From contig NZ_CP035103.1 in the NCBI RefSeq assembly GCF_006094695.1, positions 2,728,001 through 2,792,000 of the forward strand: DNA of 64,000 nt, written 5' to 3'. The stretch is from Kocuria rosea (GTDB lineage: Bacteria; Actinomycetota; Actinomycetes; Actinomycetales; Micrococcaceae). Of the stretch, positions 55,642-64,000 are shown piece after piece. The position numbers and the translations under genes were made by a program. The first letter of the stretch is position 1. Each line of letters opens with the position of its first letter. A model generated the notes under the pieces. It saw only the letters and a list, made by a program, of their open reading frames with translations. It did no database searches and had not been told where the DNA came from.

Positions 55642-56253
55642 CTACTCTGCCACCGGCGCGCGCTCGGCGTAGCGGCGCTCGAAGGCAAGGATCGCGTCCG
55701 TGGCCTCGAACAGCTCGTCCGCCATCTGCTGGAGCACCGCGTCCTCCTGGCGGTAGGGGTCGATCACGTCGTTGCGCTCGGGGTGGCGCACCGGCACCCG
55801 CTGCCGCAAGCGCGGCGCCTGCTGGACCAGCCAGGCCCAGCGCTCGGCGCGGTCGGCCGGCACGGCGCGGTCGAGCTCCGGGTCGGTGGAGAGGTACTGC
55901 AGGATCCGGGCGAACTCCCGCAGGGTGAAGACCTTCTTCAGCAGCCGCGGTGACTGCTGGAGCACCGGCTGGGTGTGCTCCCGGGCCATCACGAGCACCA
56001 GGTCGGTGTCCTTGAGCACGTCCGGGGTGACCTGCCGGGCCCGGTGCGCGGCGGCGGCCTCCAGGCCGCGGTCCTGGGCCAGCCTGCCCACCCGGTGCTC
56101 GAAGCCCTCGTCCACCAGCGCGTGCATCCCGGCGCTCGTCACCTCGAAGCCGCCGGGCGAGATCTCGTTGAGGCCGTGGTCGAGCTCGACCGCCGCCATG
56201 GGCGAGCGGCACACGTTGCCCGTGCAGACCGTCAGGATGCGCGTGGGGGCCAT
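55642..56253 (-). CDS. low-molecular-weight protein-tyrosine phosphatase
   Basis: A 203-residue Wzb/Ptp-type phosphatase. The P-loop CTGNVCRSP at residues 10-18 has nucleophile Cys 10 and Arg 16, and NDVIDPYRQE supplies the general acid Asp. It is longer than the 150-residue minimum because of an insert of about 40 residues (REFARILQYLSTDPELDRAVPADRAERWAWLVQ). Such enzymes dephosphorylate BY-kinases and set EPS output. It lies 10 kb from the kinase gene in this window. AGAGGAG precedes the ATG at 56253. Confidence 0.92.
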   Translation of the reverse strand: MAPTRILTVCTGNVCRSPMAAVELDHGLNEISPGGFEVTSAGMHALVDEGFEHRVGRLAQDRGLEAAAAHRARQVTPDVLKDTDLVLVMAREHTQPVLQQSPRLLKKVFTLREFARILQYLSTDPELDRAVPADRAERWAWLVQQAPRLRQRVPVRHPERNDVIDPYRQEDAVLQQMADELFEATDAILAFERRYAERAPVAE

Positions 56254-56466
56254 GGTTCTCCTCTGGGGGTCGAGTCCGGTTCATCGTATCCGGCACCGGG
56301 TCCTGAGCCGGGTCTTCTCCTGCCCACCGGGGTCCGCGCCGCCGACGGGTGCGGGGCGCGCCGGGTCCGTCGTCGTCGTTCCCCGGCGCGCAGCCCCCGC
56401 AACTCACCCCGCGGACAGAATCACTACGGCCAGAGAGGTACGGGTGCGTAACACGGCCCATCGTTA

Positions 56467-56497
56467 TTGATTGTTTATGCAAACGCGCCTTTATACT
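56467..56497 (+). promoter_or_regulatory. promoter for the GH25-LGFP gene
   Basis: TATACT (56492-56497) is a good -10. TTGATT (56467-56472, 19-base spacer) or TTGTTT (56471-56476, 15-base spacer) could serve as -35. A transcript starting near 56504 excludes the upstream in-frame ATG at 56477 as a start. Confidence 0.5.
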
Positions 56498-56563
56498 CGT
56501 CGTGGCTCTGAGGATCTTCCCCCCATCCCGATGGCCTTGCACGAGTCGTTCCCCCAACGATCC

Positions 56564-58471
56564 ATGCGAGTTAGGCGTTCCAGCGTGAAAGCACCCCCCC
56601 GACTGACGCTGCCTGCCGCCCTCACGGCGGCGGTGCTGGCCATCACCACACTGACCCCGGTCGCGGCCCTGGAAGAGGCCGCCACCACCCGATCGACCAC
56701 CCTCTCCGAGGAGCGGCAGGGCAACCTGGTCTCCAAGGTCGTGGAGTCCGACGGCGAGATCGTCTCCACCCTGGTGGACGCGACCACCGGCGAGGCCGTC
56801 CTCCCCGACCCGGCGCGCGCCGGCACGCAGCCGGCCGCGGGCGACCCCCACGGCGGCGCCGTGATGGGCCAGTGGGCCAAGTCCGAGAGCCACTTCGAGC
56901 AGATGGCCGCGTCCTCCGCCCGCACCGCGGAGGAGCTCGCCGGCGACACGGACAACGACGGCGCCGCTGCCGGCGCGGCGGACGGCGACACCGCGGAGGA
57001 GGCTGTCGCGGGGGTCGCGTCGGCGGAGTCCCTCGGCGCCGCCGCGTCCTGGGCCCCCAGCGGCATCAAAGGCACGGACGTCTCCAACTGGCAGCCGTCC
57101 CTGAACTGGTCGAGCCTGTGGAACCAGGGCTCGCGCTTCGCCTACGTCAAGACCTCCGAGGGCGACAGCATCCGCAACAGCCTGTTCCAGCAGCAGTACG
57201 CCGGCGCGGGCGCCGTGGGCATGCACCGCGGCGGGTACCACTTCGCGATCCCCACCCGGGACTCCTCGGGCGCGAAGCAGGCGGACTACTTCATCAACAA
57301 CGGCGGCGGCTGGTCCGCGGACGGCCGGACCCTGCCGGGTCTGCTGGACGTCGAGAACAACCCGTACCCCTCCCTGTACGGCAACCAGTGCTACGGCTTC
57401 AGCCAGTCCGAGATGGTCAGCTGGATCCGCGACTTCTCCAACCGGTACAAGGCCCGCACCGGGCGCGTGCCGGCCATCTACACGAACTACTACTGGTGGC
57501 AGGACTGCACCGGCAACACCAGTGCGTTCAACGACCACCCCCTGCACATCGCCGCCTACGAGACCACGGCCCCCCGGGTGCCCAGCGCCTGGTCCACCTA
57601 CGACTTCTGGCAGTACACCGACGCCGGGTTCACCGAGCGGATCGACGCCAACGTCTTCCGCGGCAGCACCGCGCAGCTCCAGGACCTGGTGCGCAACCGC
57701 TACTACAAGCCGATGGGCGGCCGGGCACCGGCCGGCACCCCGACCGGGACCCCCACCCAGGTGTCCCCCGCCGGATACGTGGTCAAGGGCGGCATCGGCA
57801 ACCAGTACCGGGCCCTCGGCGGATCCTCCGTCTTCGGCACCCCGACCATGAACGAGCGCGGCGGCCTGGTCAACGGCGGCGTGTACCAGCGGTTCTCCAA
57901 GAACTCCACCTTCTACTGGAGCTCCCCCACCGGGGCGTGGCCCGTGAACTTCAACGGCGCCATCGGCCGGAAGTTCACGGCCAACCGCTACGAGAACGGC
58001 TTCGGCTACCCGTCCACCCGCGAGATCACGGGCCTCACCGGCGGCGGCGCCTACCAGGTGTTCCGCAGCGGCGGCGCCGTGAACAAGTTCCTGTGGAGCC
58101 CGGCCACCGGCGCCCAGCCCGTCCGGGAGACCAGCGGGATCGGCGCGGCGTGGAAGCGAGCCGGCTACGAGCGCGGCTACGGCTACCCCTCCACCCCCGA
58201 GATCGGCGGCCTGGTCAACGGCGGCTCCTACCAGCTGTTCCGGCGCGGCAACGACGTCCACAAGATCCTCTGGAGCTCCGCCTCCGGCGCCCACGCCGTG
58301 AAGGAGAACAGCGCGATCGGCCGGGAGTGGAAGGCCGCCGGCTCCGAGCGCGGCTACGGCTACCCGACCACCGGCGAGTACCGCTACGGCACCGAGGTCC
58401 GCCAGAAGTTCTCCAAGAACTTCACCGTGCACTACTCCACCACCACGAAGAGGACCTGGGCCACCCGATGA
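56564..58471 (+). CDS. secreted GH25 lysozyme with C-terminal LGFP repeats
   Basis: A muramidase that would cleave peptidoglycan glycan strands. MRVRRSSVKAPPRLTLPAALTAAVLAITTLTPVAA is a signal peptide. An acidic linker follows, then the GH25 barrel with GTDVSNWQPSLNWSSL, FAYVKTSEGDS and GLLDVENNPYP, whose Asp and Glu are catalytic. The C-terminal 230 residues are LGFP repeats (GIGNQYRALGGSSVFGTPT, GFGYPSTREITGL, YERGYGYPSTPEIGGL), which anchor proteins to actinobacterial envelopes. Starts at 56531 and 56585 are also possible. The stop overlaps the next ATG as ATGA. Confidence 0.87.
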   Translation: MRVRRSSVKAPPRLTLPAALTAAVLAITTLTPVAALEEAATTRSTTLSEERQGNLVSKVVESDGEIVSTLVDATTGEAVLPDPARAGTQPAAGDPHGGAVMGQWAKSESHFEQMAASSARTAEELAGDTDNDGAAAGAADGDTAEEAVAGVASAESLGAAASWAPSGIKGTDVSNWQPSLNWSSLWNQGSRFAYVKTSEGDSIRNSLFQQQYAGAGAVGMHRGGYHFAIPTRDSSGAKQADYFINNGGGWSADGRTLPGLLDVENNPYPSLYGNQCYGFSQSEMVSWIRDFSNRYKARTGRVPAIYTNYYWWQDCTGNTSAFNDHPLHIAAYETTAPRVPSAWSTYDFWQYTDAGFTERIDANVFRGSTAQLQDLVRNRYYKPMGGRAPAGTPTGTPTQVSPAGYVVKGGIGNQYRALGGSSVFGTPTMNERGGLVNGGVYQRFSKNSTFYWSSPTGAWPVNFNGAIGRKFTANRYENGFGYPSTREITGLTGGGAYQVFRSGGAVNKFLWSPATGAQPVRETSGIGAAWKRAGYERGYGYPSTPEIGGLVNGGSYQLFRRGNDVHKILWSSASGAHAVKENSAIGREWKAAGSERGYGYPTTGEYRYGTEVRQKFSKNFTVHYSTTTKRTWATR

Positions 58472-59631
58472 ACACCGCCAAGCACCGCGCCCCCGCGCGC
58501 CCCCGCACCACCGGCCGCCTGGCGCTCACCGCGGCGGCCCTCGCCCTGGCGGTCCCCGCCACCGGGATGCTCGCGGCGGCCCCCGCCGCCGCGGCGACCT
58601 CGGACATCGTCAACGTCTCCACGAGCACCCGCTCGGCCGACACCCAGCGGCTGCTGGACCTGATCAACGCCCACCGCAAGGCCAAGGGCCTCGCCCCGGT
58701 CAAGTACTCGGCCACGCTCTCCAAGATCGGCCAGGAGCAGTCCACCCGCCTGGTCCGCGAGGAGGTCATCGACCACACCGACGACTTCTGGAAGGACGAG
58801 CGCGCCGGGAACTGGAACGCCGTCGGCGAGATCCACTCCGTGTCCTGGCAGGGCACCGTCACCGAGCTCATGAACTGGTGGAAGGGCTCGAAGGCGCACA
58901 ACAAGGTGCTGACCGACCCGAGGATGACGGTCATCGGCATCGGCCTGACCTACGTGGACGGGCAGCTGTCCGGGAACAAGCAGGGCTGGAAGCTGGTCGG
59001 CACCGTGAACTCCTACGGCTACGCCGCCGGCCAGGCCCCCGCGGACACCCGCTCCACGGTGGGCACGGTCGCGGCGCCCAAGCCCCCCACCGCCCCGATC
59101 ACCTCCGCCGGGTACACGGTGCGCGGCGGGATCGGCAACCAGTACCGCGCGCTGGGCGGGGCCGCCGTGTTCGGCGCCCCCACCATGAACGAGCGCGGCG
59201 GCCTGGTGGGCGGCGGCGCCCTGCAGAGCTTCGCCAGGAGCACCACCTTCTACTGGAGCGCCCCCACCGGCGCCTGGCCGGTGCGCTTCAACAGCGCCAT
59301 CGGCCAGAAGTTCGCCGCCGCCGGGCACGAGCGCGGCTACGGCTACCCCAGCAGCCCGGAGCGCGGCGGACTCACCGGCGGCGGCGCCTACCAGGTGTTC
59401 CGCAGCGGGGCCACCGTGCACAAGGTCCTCTGGAGCCCCCGGACCGGTGCGAAGGCCGTGAAGGAGAACAGCGCGATCGGCCAGCGCTGGAAGTCCGCCG
59501 GCTACGAGCGGGGCTACGGCTACCCGAGCACCGACGAGTACCGGTACGGCTCCGAGGTGCGCCAGCGGTTCTCGAACGGCTACACCGTGCACTGGTCCTC
59601 GATCACGAAGCGGACCTGGGTCACCCGCTGA
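58468..59631 (+). CDS. secreted CAP/SCP-domain protein with LGFP repeats
   Basis: A 387-residue protein with a signal peptide ending AAPAAAATS (about 43). A CAP domain follows: LLDLINAHRKAKGLAPVKYSATLSKIGQEQST, VIDHTDD and AVGEIHSVSWQGTVTELMNWWKGSKAHNKVL. The C-terminal LGFP repeats (GGIGNQYRALGGAAVFGAPTMNERGG onward) are closely similar to those of the upstream lysozyme, so the domain was duplicated or converted. The ATG overlaps the lysozyme stop by four bases, so the pair is made together. The CAP domain may bind or modify wall polymers; its activity is unknown. Confidence 0.85.
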   Translation: MNTAKHRAPARPRTTGRLALTAAALALAVPATGMLAAAPAAAATSDIVNVSTSTRSADTQRLLDLINAHRKAKGLAPVKYSATLSKIGQEQSTRLVREEVIDHTDDFWKDERAGNWNAVGEIHSVSWQGTVTELMNWWKGSKAHNKVLTDPRMTVIGIGLTYVDGQLSGNKQGWKLVGTVNSYGYAAGQAPADTRSTVGTVAAPKPPTAPITSAGYTVRGGIGNQYRALGGAAVFGAPTMNERGGLVGGGALQSFARSTTFYWSAPTGAWPVRFNSAIGQKFAAAGHERGYGYPSSPERGGLTGGGAYQVFRSGATVHKVLWSPRTGAKAVKENSAIGQRWKSAGYERGYGYPSTDEYRYGSEVRQRFSNGYTVHWSSITKRTWVTR

Positions 59632-59647
59632 CCCCTCGCCACCCGCT

Positions 59648-59679
59648 GAACGCCCGGCCGGTTCTCCGGCCGGGCGTTC
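59648..59679 (+). terminator. strong hairpin after the LGFP gene pair
   Basis: GAACGCCCGGCCGG and its exact complement around a TTCT loop form a 14-base-pair stem 17 bases after the CAP gene stop. Confidence 0.88.
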
Positions 59680-60157
59680 TGCCGTCCCCGGCCGGCGTTC
59701 TTGTCCCCGGTCCCGGTGCCGGTGTCCCCCGAGCGGGGGCCGGGCACCGGCTCGCCGCGGTTGTCCCCCGCACAAGGGCGGGCGATCACATCCGGCCACG
59801 TCAGGATGTGGTGCGCTTCACAGGCAGGACGGAATCGAGCTGTGTTTCCTGTTGCGAATCTGTGAATGTGTGGATTCCCGTGTCACCACTTGGGGGGACG
59901 AGTCCGGCCGCGCCCGTCCCCCGATCGGCGGATGTTCCCGTTCATTAAGTACCACCCCGTAACTTCAGGTGCCGCGATGGCAGTCGTTTGCACTCGCACT
60001 TGCATGCACAGCGATGAGATGTGCTGCCTGTGCAACCTGTTTGCACTTGTGACAGACGGGTCGCGGCTTGGCAGGCTGGCCCGGTCGGCCCGTCCGGGGG
60101 GATGCGCCGGCCGGTCCGTCGAGGGGACGGACCGCCGACCGGGGGAACGAGCACGCC
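59680..60157 (+). promoter_or_regulatory. long leader of the deacetylase-GT2 gene with GCACTTG motifs
   Basis: About 480 bases without a gene. TTTGCACT (59987-59994), GCACTTGCAT (59996-60005) and TTTGCACTTGT (60040-60050) cluster within 65 bases. The 10-base GCACTTGCAT is identical to the one upstream of sugar transferase 3. This is a candidate operator array shared by EPS-starting genes. Confidence 0.45.
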
Positions 60158-62536
60158 GTGGCAGCATCCGACAACGACCGACGACCACCGCACCGCCGAC
60201 GCGCGGAGCGGACCGGCAGCAGCGCCGCGCCGCCGGTGTTCTTCGACCCCAGCGGCAAGCGCTGGTACCGCATCCTCGCCACCCTCGTGGTGCTCCTGGC
60301 CCTCGCGGCCGGCGCCGTGTCCTGGATCGTCCCGCAGGCGCTCGCCCAGCCCTGGGAGCGGCCGCTGCACCAGGAGAACGGCTATCCGCGGGAGCTGATC
60401 GCCACCGGGGACCAGGAGAACATCCCGCTGCTCGGGGACGCGTCCAACCCGTTCAGCCGGATCGGGCTCGTCGAGGAGACGGAGGCCGGGACGGTGCTGC
60501 GCAGCCCGTTCACCGACGAGGTCCTCCGGGCGCTCACCGTCGAGGAGCGGGAGCTCGTCGGGGACAGCCCCTACGCCATGGAGCGCTTCGGGGAGCTGCC
60601 GGAGAAGCAGCTCATGCTGACCTTCGACGACGGCCCCGACGCCACCTACACCGGTGAGATCCTCGACGTGCTCTCGGCCGAGGGCGTGCCCGCCACCTTC
60701 TTCAACGTCGGCACCAACGTCGTCGGGCACCCCGAGCTGTTCCAGCGGATCGTCCGCGAGGGGCACATGGTGGGCAACCACACCATGACCCACACCACCG
60801 CCTGGGACGACGACCTGCGCAACCGCGAGGAGCTGATCGGCACCGACCGCGCCATGCGCTCGGTCGGCAGCTACGCGACCCACCTGTTCCGCCTGCCCAC
60901 CGGCGACCCCGACAACAAGGCCCTGCCCATCCTCGAGGCCCAGCAGCTGGGCTACCTGCACGTGGACTTCGACTACGACACCCACGACTGGGAGGCCGCG
61001 CCCGGGGAGACCGTGGACCTGCCCGCGCTCGACGGCGAGGGCCACATCGTGCTGATGCACGACGGCGGCGGGGACCGCACCGCCACCGTGGCCGCCCTCA
61101 AGGAGCTGATCACCGAGGCCAAGGCGCAGGGCTACACCTTCTCGACGCTGGCCCCCATCGTCCCCGAGGGCTACCTGCCGGCGGCGGACACCGAGCCCGT
61201 GCTCGCCGACGACGCCACCGCCCTGGCCGTGGCCGGACTGACCGTGGCCCCGGACGTGGTCATGACGTGGCTGTTCTGGTTCGGCATCGGGTCTCTGACC
61301 CTCATGTCCGCCCTCTACGTGGTGCTGGCCCTGATCGGCCACCGCCGCCAGACCCGCCGGGCCTGGCCGGAGCTCCCCGAGGACCGGCTGCCCCTGGTTT
61401 CGGTCATCCTGCCGGTGTTCAACGAGGAGCCCGTCATCGCCCGCACCCTGGCCGCCCTGCGCGCCAGCGACTACCCGAACCTCGAGGTCATCGCCGTCGA
61501 CGACGGCTCCAGCGACCGCACCCTGGCGATCATGCGCGAGCACGCCGCGTCCTGGCCGGCGCTGACGGTCATCACCCAGCCCAACGGCGGGAAGTCCATC
61601 GCCTCCAACCACGGGATCATGGCCGCCCGGGGCGAGATCGTGGTGACCCTCGACGGGGACACCCTCTTCGAGCCCCAGACCGTCCGGATGTTCGCCCGTC
61701 ACTTCTACGCCCAGGACGCCAAGCGCCCCGTCGGAGCCGTGGCCGGGCACGTGAAGGTCGGCAACCGCACCGGACTGCTGACCATGTGGCAGTCCCTGGA
61801 GTACATCTCCGGGATCTGCGTCACCCGCATGGGCGAGGGCGTGGCCGGGGCGATCTCCATCGTCCCCGGGGCGTGCGCCGCCTGGCGCAAGGAGGCCCTC
61901 CAAGCCGCCGGGGGCTACTCCCACGACACCCTCGCCGAGGACGCCGACCTCACCATGACCCTGCAGAAGCTGGGCTGGGCCGTGGTGCAGGAGAACCGGG
62001 CCGTGGCGTGGACCGAGGCCCCCATGACCGTGCGCGGCCTGGCCAAGCAGCGGCTGCGCTGGACCTACGGCAACCTCCAGGCCCTGTGGAAGCACGCCGG
62101 GATGCTCTTCCGCCCCCGCTACGGGTTCCTCGGGATGGTGGCCCTGCCCTACACCCTGCTCGCCACCCTCATCCCGTTGGTCTTCCTGCCGCTGACCGTG
62201 CTCATGGCCGGGATCAACCTGGCCGCCGGCAACTGGCAGCCCATCGCCGCCTTCGCCGCGTTCGTCCTGGCCATCCACGCCGTGATCTGCGTGCTCGCCA
62301 TCCGAATGGTCGGCGAGTCCTGGACCCACCTGCTGGTCGTGCCCGTCTACCGGGTCATCTACGAGCCCCTGCGCGCCTACCTCCTCTACGCCTCCCTGCT
62401 CCAGGCGCTGCGGGGCCGGATGATCGGCTGGTACAAGCCCGAGCGCACCAACAGCGTGATCGACCTGACCCCCGCGGCGGATCCCGCCGGCCGGGAGGCT
62501 CCGTGGCAGGAGGACCGGCGCGGTGAGCGGGCCTGA
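60158..62536 (+). CDS. polysaccharide deacetylase-GT2 synthase fusion
   Basis: A 792-residue bifunctional membrane protein. A first membrane helix (YRILATLVVLLALAAGAVSW) leads to an extracellular NodB/CE4 deacetylase with MLTFDDGPDATYTGEIL (Asp), VGNHTMTHT (metal His pair) and HIVLMHDGGGDRT. A membrane helix follows, then a GT2 synthase with LPLVSVILPVFNEEPVI, VVTLDGDTLFEP (DxD), TLAEDADLTM (catalytic TED-like) and KQRLRWTYG (QxxRW). Four C-terminal helices form the export channel. It resembles PgaB plus PgaC of poly-N-acetylglucosamine synthesis joined in one chain. The GTG at 60158 is chosen. Confidence 0.9.
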   Translation: MAASDNDRRPPHRRRAERTGSSAAPPVFFDPSGKRWYRILATLVVLLALAAGAVSWIVPQALAQPWERPLHQENGYPRELIATGDQENIPLLGDASNPFSRIGLVEETEAGTVLRSPFTDEVLRALTVEERELVGDSPYAMERFGELPEKQLMLTFDDGPDATYTGEILDVLSAEGVPATFFNVGTNVVGHPELFQRIVREGHMVGNHTMTHTTAWDDDLRNREELIGTDRAMRSVGSYATHLFRLPTGDPDNKALPILEAQQLGYLHVDFDYDTHDWEAAPGETVDLPALDGEGHIVLMHDGGGDRTATVAALKELITEAKAQGYTFSTLAPIVPEGYLPAADTEPVLADDATALAVAGLTVAPDVVMTWLFWFGIGSLTLMSALYVVLALIGHRRQTRRAWPELPEDRLPLVSVILPVFNEEPVIARTLAALRASDYPNLEVIAVDDGSSDRTLAIMREHAASWPALTVITQPNGGKSIASNHGIMAARGEIVVTLDGDTLFEPQTVRMFARHFYAQDAKRPVGAVAGHVKVGNRTGLLTMWQSLEYISGICVTRMGEGVAGAISIVPGACAAWRKEALQAAGGYSHDTLAEDADLTMTLQKLGWAVVQENRAVAWTEAPMTVRGLAKQRLRWTYGNLQALWKHAGMLFRPRYGFLGMVALPYTLLATLIPLVFLPLTVLMAGINLAAGNWQPIAAFAAFVLAIHAVICVLAIRMVGESWTHLLVVPVYRVIYEPLRAYLLYASLLQALRGRMIGWYKPERTNSVIDLTPAADPAGREAPWQEDRRGERA

Positions 62537-63794
62537 GCCCGGCCGGGACCGGTACCTCGACCTGCTGCGGTCGATCGCGCTGGTCCGCGTCGTCGCCTAC
62601 CACACGTTCGCCGGCGCCGCCTTCAGCCTCGTGTTCCCCGCGATGGGCGTGATGTTCGCGCTGGCCGGGTTCCTGATGGCCCGGTCCCTGCGCCGGTCCG
62701 CGGGCACGGTCCTCGTCTCCCGGGCCCGCCGGGTGCTGGTGCCGCTGTGGGTCTACGCCGCCACGGTCCTGGCGCTGCTCGTGGCACAGGGCTGGACGCC
62801 GGGGGCCGACGCGTCCTGGGGGCAGGTGCTCCTGTGGTTCCTCCCGGTCGGGGACCCGGTCCTCCCCGAGAGCGCCGGGTCCGGGGCGGTGGACCCCACC
62901 TGGCCGGTGCAGGCCGGGGAGATCCTCTGGTACGTCCGGGCCTACGTCTGGTTCCTGCTCCTCTCCCCCGTGCTGCTGCGGGCGTTCCGGGCCCGGCCCT
63001 GGCCGGTGCTGCTCGCCCCGCTCGCCCTGAGCGGACTGCTCGCCCTCGGGCTCGTGCCGCTGCCCACCTGGGCGGACGCCCCGGTGACGGACCTCGCGAC
63101 CTACGGCTCCTGCTGGCTCCTGGGCTTCGCCCACCAGAGCGGCATGCTGCGCCGCCTCCCCCGCGGCGCCGTCCTCGCAGCGGGGCCCGCGGTGATGGGC
63201 CTGGGCCTCTGGTGGGCCGCCGGCCACCGCGGCGAGGCGGGGTGGGACCTCAACGAGATCCCTCTCGCCCAGGCCCTGTGGTCGTTCGGCTTCTGCGCCG
63301 TGCTGCTGCGCGTCTCCCCGGCCTGGCGGGAGCTGCCCCGGCCGCTGCGGTTCCTGGACGGGGCCGTGACCCTGCTGAACGCCCGGGCGATGACCGTCTA
63401 CCTGTGGCACAACCTCCTGCTGGTCGGCACCGTCCTGCTCGTCGACGTGCTGTGGGAGAGCGAGGTCCTGGCCACCGCCGTGCCCGGGCTGCTGGCGAGC
63501 CCGTGGCTGTCCTTCGTGCTGGTCTGGCCGCTGCTCGCCGTCGTCGTGCTCGCGGTGGGCTGGGCGGAGGACCTCGCCGCGGGTCGGCGGCCGCGGCTGT
63601 GGCCGGTCCGGCCCGCGGCCGCCCCCGCCACCGCTCCCGCTCCCGTGCCTGCCCCCGCTGCTGCCGCCTCCGCGGGACAGGGAGCTGCCGGCACCGGCTT
63701 TCCCGGCCGGTCCTGGCTCTACCCCCGCTCCGTGCGGGAGCCGGCCCCGCCGGCGGAGCTCAGCCCGCGAAGCCCTCGCGGAGGACCCGGGTGA
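62523..63794 (+). CDS. membrane acyltransferase (AT3 family)
   Basis: A 423-residue acyltransferase-3 protein with about ten helices. RYLDLLRSIALVRVVAYHTFAGAAFSLVFPAMGVMFALAGFLMARSL holds the family's Arg and His residues. It would O-acylate the polysaccharide made by the overlapping upstream synthase, a companion role like that of PgaC partners. The GTG at 62523 overlaps the synthase gene by 14 bases. The C-terminal 70 residues are an Ala/Pro-rich cytoplasmic tail. It overlaps the 3' end of the convergent gene at 63760 by 35 bases. Confidence 0.87.
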   Translation: MSGPEPGRDRYLDLLRSIALVRVVAYHTFAGAAFSLVFPAMGVMFALAGFLMARSLRRSAGTVLVSRARRVLVPLWVYAATVLALLVAQGWTPGADASWGQVLLWFLPVGDPVLPESAGSGAVDPTWPVQAGEILWYVRAYVWFLLLSPVLLRAFRARPWPVLLAPLALSGLLALGLVPLPTWADAPVTDLATYGSCWLLGFAHQSGMLRRLPRGAVLAAGPAVMGLGLWWAAGHRGEAGWDLNEIPLAQALWSFGFCAVLLRVSPAWRELPRPLRFLDGAVTLLNARAMTVYLWHNLLLVGTVLLVDVLWESEVLATAVPGLLASPWLSFVLVWPLLAVVVLAVGWAEDLAAGRRPRLWPVRPAAAPATAPAPVPAPAAAASAGQGAAGTGFPGRSWLYPRSVREPAPPAELSPRSPRGGPG

Positions 63795-64000
63795 ACTCCC
63801 CGGCCTCCTCCTCGAGGCCGCTGCAGAAGTCGTTGGCCTCGGCCGGGTCCCCGTCCTGCGCGGTGCACGGCCGGTCCCGGTTGACCGACCAGTAGGAGAG
63901 CCGCCCCACGCCATGCTCCCGGGCGAACCCGGCCAGCTCGGCGGCCGCGTCCAGGTCCAGGACCTCCCCGGGGACGTCGTTGACCCCGATCATCGGGGTG
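63760..64000 (-). CDS. 3' end of a probable GH18-like glycoside hydrolase
   Basis: The last 80 or so residues of a gene that continues past the window. MIGVNDVPGEVLDLDAAAELAGFAREHGVGRLSYWSVNRDRPC is the closing part of a TIM barrel as in bacterial GH18 chitinase-like proteins, with the SYWSVNRD strand. The catalytic DxxDxDxE region would be outside. It overlaps the acyltransferase 3' end by 35 bases. Confidence 0.6.
   Translation of the reverse strand, partial: TPMIGVNDVPGEVLDLDAAAELAGFAREHGVGRLSYWSVNRDRPCTAQDGDPAEANDFCSGLEEEAGEFTRVLREGFAG

Noticed and set aside
59945..62329. 794-residue minus-strand open frame
   Set aside because: Antisense of the deacetylase-GT2 gene, Gly/Gln/His-rich with no domain.

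Overview
The window is high-GC DNA with GTG/TTG starts, strong Shine-Dalgarno sites, many 4-base gene overlaps and a peptidyl-tRNA hydrolase/L25 pair. The protein families (LGFP-repeat proteins, a paired ClpP operon with an XRE regulator, a deacetylase-GT2 fusion) suggest an actinobacterium, probably of the Micrococcaceae (Kocuria/Arthrobacter-like); the taxonomic call is inference. No tRNA, rRNA or CRISPR array was recognised.

About 2.5-45.4 kb is an extracellular polysaccharide (EPS) island riddled with insertion sequences. It holds a Wzz-like protein (2.5 kb), two low-GC glycosyltransferases and a His-rich membrane protein (7.4-10.2 kb), GDP-fucose genes gmd-fcl (10.8-12.8 kb), the housekeeping genes rplY and pth, three paralogous polyprenyl-phosphate sugar-phosphate transferases (14.9, 17.6 and 22.1 kb), a Wzx flippase, a pyruvyl transferase and a glycosyltransferase (23.8-27.2 kb, low GC), a Wzy polymerase (28.8-30.3 kb), an SGNH hydrolase split by IS256, an IS graveyard (31-37 kb), then three glycosyltransferases, a WcaF-type acetyltransferase, a second near-identical gmd-fcl pair (41.6-43.6 kb) and a Wzz/BY-kinase gene with a frameshift (43.7-45.4 kb). 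Together these describe a Wzx/Wzy-dependent, fucose-containing, acetylated and pyruvylated EPS. A low-molecular-weight tyrosine phosphatase at 55.6 kb is the natural partner of the BY-kinase.

Mobile DNA includes IS21 (truncated by the window edge), a truncated IS30, IS110, a complete IS3 and two IS3 remnants, a decayed IS630, two IS256 elements, an ISL3 remnant and a decayed IS1634-like element. Several have clear scars: an 8-bp target duplication in the SGNH gene, and a lectin-like gene tail abutting the IS630 end.

From 45.5 kb on the DNA looks more like ordinary chromosome: a small secreted protein between two strong terminators, ArsR and glyoxalase-fold genes, an XRE regulator next to a clpP pair, a short UvrA paralogue, an M36/M28 peptidase pair without signal peptides, a toxin-antitoxin pair with a probable leaderless promoter, the tyrosine phosphatase, two coupled secreted LGFP-repeat proteins (GH25 and CAP), a deacetylase-GT2 fusion with an acyltransferase (a second, synthase-type polysaccharide system), and the end of a probable glycoside hydrolase running off the window.
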